Positions 46,376 to 49,060 of a stretch of 49,060 nucleotides of DNA are shown one piece after another. Below the pieces are notes generated by a model, which was not told the origin of the DNA, ran no database searches, and saw nothing but the letters and a program-made list of their open reading frames with translations. Positions within the stretch are counted from its first letter, which is position 1, and each line of letters begins with the position of its first letter. The translations under genes were made by a program, and so were the position numbers. Source of the stretch: an uncultured Afifella sp. (GTDB taxonomy: Bacteria > Pseudomonadota > Alphaproteobacteria > Rhizobiales > Afifellaceae); NCBI GenBank assembly GCA_947259045.1, contig CAMYKZ010000032.1:1-49060 (forward strand), read 5' to 3'.

Positions 46376-47799
46376 TGCTGCTCACCATCTCAACCACCCA
46401 CCGACCGGCAACGGATCTCGGCCATCTTTTGCACAAGAACCCGGACCGCATGCATGAAAAACCGCTCGCCTTCGGGCGGGCGCTGATGGCCTATCCGGAA
46501 GCCGGCGAAGACCGCTGCACATTCGCCCTGTTCGTCGAGGTCGATCCGGTCGCGCTCGTGCGCGGCAAGGGCGGCCCGGCAAAGGCCGGCGGCATGCTCG
46601 ATCAATATGTCAATGACCGGCCCTATGCCGCCTCGTCGATGATGTCGGTGGCGATCTCACGGACCATTTCCACCGCCCTGAACGGCCGCTCGAAAGACCG
46701 CCAGCAGTTGGCGGAAACGCCGATCCCGCTGCAGGCAACCGTCACGCCTGTGCCGGCGCGCGGCCAGGAGGATATCGCCGCCCGCCTGTTCGAACCGCTT
46801 GGCTACACAGTGACGGCCACTCCGCATCCGCTTGTTGCCGATGACGATCATTGGGGCGACAGCCCCTACATCACGCTTGAACTGTCGGGCACGATGAAAT
46901 TGTCCGACCTGCTCAACCATCTCTATGTGCTGGTGCCGGTGCTCGACAATCGCAAGCATTATTACATCGACCAGGGCGAGGTGGAAAAGCTGCTTGCCAA
47001 GGGCGAAGGCTGGCTGGACTCCCATCCGGAAAGGCAATTCATCGCCAACCGTTATCTGAAACGCAGGAGCCGGCTGGTGCGCGAAGCGCTGGCCCGGCTG
47101 GCCGACAGCGCAGACGCGCAGGAGGAACTTGACGACGAAACCCGCAACGCCGGCGAAGAGACCCTGGAACAGCCGCTGCGGCTGCATGATCTGCGGCTGC
47201 AGGCGGTCACAAAGGTGCTGGTTGACGCCGGCGCCCGCCGGGTCGTCGATCTGGGCTGTGGCGAGGGCAAGCTGATCCGCCACTTGCTGGCGCAGAAGCA
47301 GTTTAGCGAAATCGTCGGCGTCGACGCTTCGCTGGCAAGCCTTGAGCGCGCCGAACAGAGGCTGCATCTCGACAAGGCATCGGACCGGGTTCTGAAACGC
47401 ATCAAACTGATGCACGGAGCGCTGACCTACCGCGACCGCCGGCTTGAAGGTTTCGACGCGGCGGCCCTTGTGGAAGTGATCGAACATCTCGACCCGGACC
47501 GGCTGCCGGCGCTGGAGCGGGTGATGTTCGAATTCATGGCGCCGGCGCTTGTTGTCGTGACCACCCCGAACCGGGAATACAATGTGCTGTTTGAGGACAT
47601 GCCGGCTTCCGGTAACTCTGGCCGGCTGCGCCACCCCGACCACCGCTTCGAATGGACGCGGGCGGAATTTACCGCCTGGGCGGAACCGGTTGCCGAACGG
47701 TTTGGCTATACGGTGAATTTCCGGCCGCTCGGCGATGAAGACACGCTGCACGGTGCGCCGAGCCAGATGGCGGTGTTTGAACGGGGGCGGCCGTCATGA
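46375..47799 (+). CDS. hen1: Hen1, 3'-terminal RNA ribose 2'-O-methyltransferase
   Basis: A 474-residue bacterial Hen1. Residues about 1-250 are the N-terminal ligase-activating Hen1 domain (LLTISTTHRPATDLGHLLHKNP at the start, YVNDRPYAASSMMSVAI). The C-terminal methyltransferase has VVDLGCGEGKL near residue 290 for AdoMet and the metal site EVIEHL (about 367-372) with later His in HPDHRFEW (about 420-424). These residues bind the metal that holds the 3'-terminal ribose. Methylating the 2'-OH before ligation protects the repaired tRNA from re-cleavage. It overlaps both neighbours (one base with RlaP, ATGA with Pnkp). Confidence 0.93.
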   Translation: MLLTISTTHRPATDLGHLLHKNPDRMHEKPLAFGRALMAYPEAGEDRCTFALFVEVDPVALVRGKGGPAKAGGMLDQYVNDRPYAASSMMSVAISRTISTALNGRSKDRQQLAETPIPLQATVTPVPARGQEDIAARLFEPLGYTVTATPHPLVADDDHWGDSPYITLELSGTMKLSDLLNHLYVLVPVLDNRKHYYIDQGEVEKLLAKGEGWLDSHPERQFIANRYLKRRSRLVREALARLADSADAQEELDDETRNAGEETLEQPLRLHDLRLQAVTKVLVDAGARRVVDLGCGEGKLIRHLLAQKQFSEIVGVDASLASLERAEQRLHLDKASDRVLKRIKLMHGALTYRDRRLEGFDAAALVEVIEHLDPDRLPALERVMFEFMAPALVVVTTPNREYNVLFEDMPASGNSGRLRHPDHRFEWTRAEFTAWAEPVAERFGYTVNFRPLGDEDTLHGAPSQMAVFERGRPS

Positions 47800-49060
47800 G
47801 CAAAGGTTTGCGGAAACGACGGCGCACGCCAGCCGACATTTCCATTCCCGATTTCTGCCTTGTCGTGCTGATCGGTGCGTCGGGCTCGGGCAAGTCGACC
47901 CTGGCGAAAAGCCATTTCAAGCCGACCGAGATCATCTCGTCGGACTGGGCGCGCGGTGCCGTCTCCGATGACGAGAACGACCAGACGGCGACCAATGCCG
48001 CCTTCCAGCTGGTCCACTTCATGGTCGCCAGGCGGCTGGAGGCGCGCCGGCTGACTGTCGTCGACGCTACCAATGTGCGGCCGGAGGATCGGCGCGAATT
48101 TGTCCGGCTGGCGCGGCAATATCATGCGCTGCCGGTTGCGATCGTCGTCAATCCGCCGGAGGATCTCTGCCATGAGCGCAACGCCGGCCGGGCCGACCGC
48201 CATTTCGGGCCCCATGTGGTGCGCAACCAGATGCGGGCGCTGAAACGCGGCATCCGCGGCCTGCAGAAAGAGGGTTTCAGGCAGGTCTACGAATATCGCA
48301 GCGCCGAGGAGGCCGAGGCGGTTTCCATAAACCGGGTGCCGTTGTGGACCGACAAGCGCAGTGAGGCCTGGCCGTTCGACCTGATCGGCGATGTGCATGG
48401 CTGCTGCGACGAGCTTGAAATCTTGCTGGGCGAGCTTGGTTACAAGGTTCGTTTCACCGGCAAGGGCGAAAAGCGCAAATGCAAGGTCACGCCGCCGGAG
48501 GGCCGGCGCGCGATCTTTGTCGGCGATCTGGTCGATCGCGGCCCGCGTTCGCCGGACGTGCTCAGGCTTGTCATGCAGATGGTCGAGGACGGCAGTGGGC
48601 TGTGCGTCAACGGCAACCATGACGACAAGTTCCGCCGCTATCTGGAAGGCCGGAATGTCAAGGTGGCCCACGGCCTCGACCTGACGATTGCGCAGATAGA
48701 AGCGGAGCCGGAGAGTTTCCGCAACAAGGTGAAGGCGTTTCTCGGCGGCCTGATCAGCCATTACTGGCTCGATAACGGCGCGCTGGCTGTCGCTCATGCG
48801 GGCCTCAGCGAAGAGATGCTCGGCCGCTCGTCCGGCCGGGTGCGCTCGTTCGCCATGTATGGCGACACGACCGGCGAGACCGACGAATTCGGCCTGCCGG
48901 TGCGATACAACTGGGCTGCCGATTACCGCGGCAAGACGGCAATCATCTACGGCCATACGCCGGTTCCCGAGGCCGAATGGCTGAACGGCACATTGTGCCT
49001 TGATACCGGCTGCGTCTTCGGCGGCAAGCTGACGGCCCTGCGCTGGCCGGAGCGCGATCT
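47796..49060 (+). CDS. pnkp: Polynucleotide kinase-phosphatase (Pnkp), 3' end outside window
   Basis: The frame stays open to the window end, giving the first 421 residues of a protein that is about 850 residues when complete. It begins with ATG 47796, overlapping the Hen1 stop by four bases. The N-terminal kinase has the P-loop GASGSGKST at residues 27-35. The phosphatase (calcineurin-like, 2',3'-cyclic phosphate processing) has GDVHG near residue 197, VGDLVDRGP and GNHDDK. The ligase (adenylyltransferase) domain should follow beyond the window. Together with Hen1 it repairs ribotoxin-cleaved tRNA. Confidence 0.92.
   Translation, partial: MSKGLRKRRRTPADISIPDFCLVVLIGASGSGKSTLAKSHFKPTEIISSDWARGAVSDDENDQTATNAAFQLVHFMVARRLEARRLTVVDATNVRPEDRREFVRLARQYHALPVAIVVNPPEDLCHERNAGRADRHFGPHVVRNQMRALKRGIRGLQKEGFRQVYEYRSAEEAEAVSINRVPLWTDKRSEAWPFDLIGDVHGCCDELEILLGELGYKVRFTGKGEKRKCKVTPPEGRRAIFVGDLVDRGPRSPDVLRLVMQMVEDGSGLCVNGNHDDKFRRYLEGRNVKVAHGLDLTIAQIEAEPESFRNKVKAFLGGLISHYWLDNGALAVAHAGLSEEMLGRSSGRVRSFAMYGDTTGETDEFGLPVRYNWAADYRGKTAIIYGHTPVPEAEWLNGTLCLDTGCVFGGKLTALRWPERD

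Noticed and set aside
46657..47751. 364-codon minus-strand frame opposite Hen1
   Set aside because: Hen1 motifs on the plus strand are clear; the opposite frame is a codon-bias shadow.

Overview
This window looks like chromosome from an alphaproteobacterium, most likely of the order Hyphomicrobiales (Rhizobiales). The reasons are high GC throughout, a DUF1127 protein, a rhizobial-type Pgm and glycogen gene set, TRAP and TTT transporters with Tat or Sec solute receptors, and FCD-type GntR regulation. This placement is inference from gene content. I saw no rRNA, tRNA, CRISPR array or intact insertion sequence.

Layout. (1) 1-15.8 kb: two halves of glycogen metabolism face each other, glgX(partial)-pgm on the plus strand and glgP-glgB on the minus strand. 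Between them lie small DUF1127 and hypothetical genes, a minus-strand set tctC-tctB-tctA / LVIVD-repeat protein / alpha-beta hydrolase, a TauE/SafE exporter and two small unknown genes. (2) 15.9-20.5 kb: a GntR regulator and a DapA-family lyase are divergent from a complete TRAP transporter (dctPQM). (3) 20.5-25.2 kb: a large secreted protein joins a lipase-like domain to a von Willebrand A domain; then come a tiny helix-hairpin-helix protein with a strong terminator and an MFS carrier. (4) 25.4-32.7 kb: a tightly coupled seven-gene operon encodes a BMP-type nucleoside/base ABC importer, a cytosine-deaminase-like enzyme, a Rid-family protein and a 3-hydroxyisobutyrate-dehydrogenase-like reductase, probably for import and catabolism of a pyrimidine-like compound.

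(5) 32.8-45.5 kb is the accessory-looking part. It holds small secreted proteins, a secreted gluzincin-like metallopeptidase and a secreted choice-of-anchor-B/LVIVD protein that end in the same ~105-residue C-terminal domain. An animal-type heme peroxidase gene follows; it has lost the segment that should carry the proximal heme histidine and is frameshifted there. The next gene, 41 nt downstream, encodes a 136-residue protein whose middle resembles a nitrile-hydratase-like leader peptide (NHLP). Facing it are a SARP/BTAD-TPR regulator and a YcaO-family enzyme. NHLP plus YcaO suggests a minimal, undescribed peptide-modification (RiPP-like) locus, though no transporter, ThiF-like partner or classical core is visible. 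An AT-richer orphan secreted gene follows.

(6) 45.6-49.06 kb: three overlapping genes encode an RlaP-type nucleotidyltransferase, Hen1 3'-terminal RNA ribose methyltransferase and Pnkp kinase-phosphatase(-ligase). This is a bacterial RNA-repair cassette; Pnkp runs off the window end before its ligase domain.

Most promising for follow-up: the YcaO/NHLP/SARP/peroxidase locus (38.9-44.3 kb), the shared C-terminal domain of the two adjacent exported proteins (33.6-38.2 kb), and the RNA-repair cassette (45.6 kb to the end).
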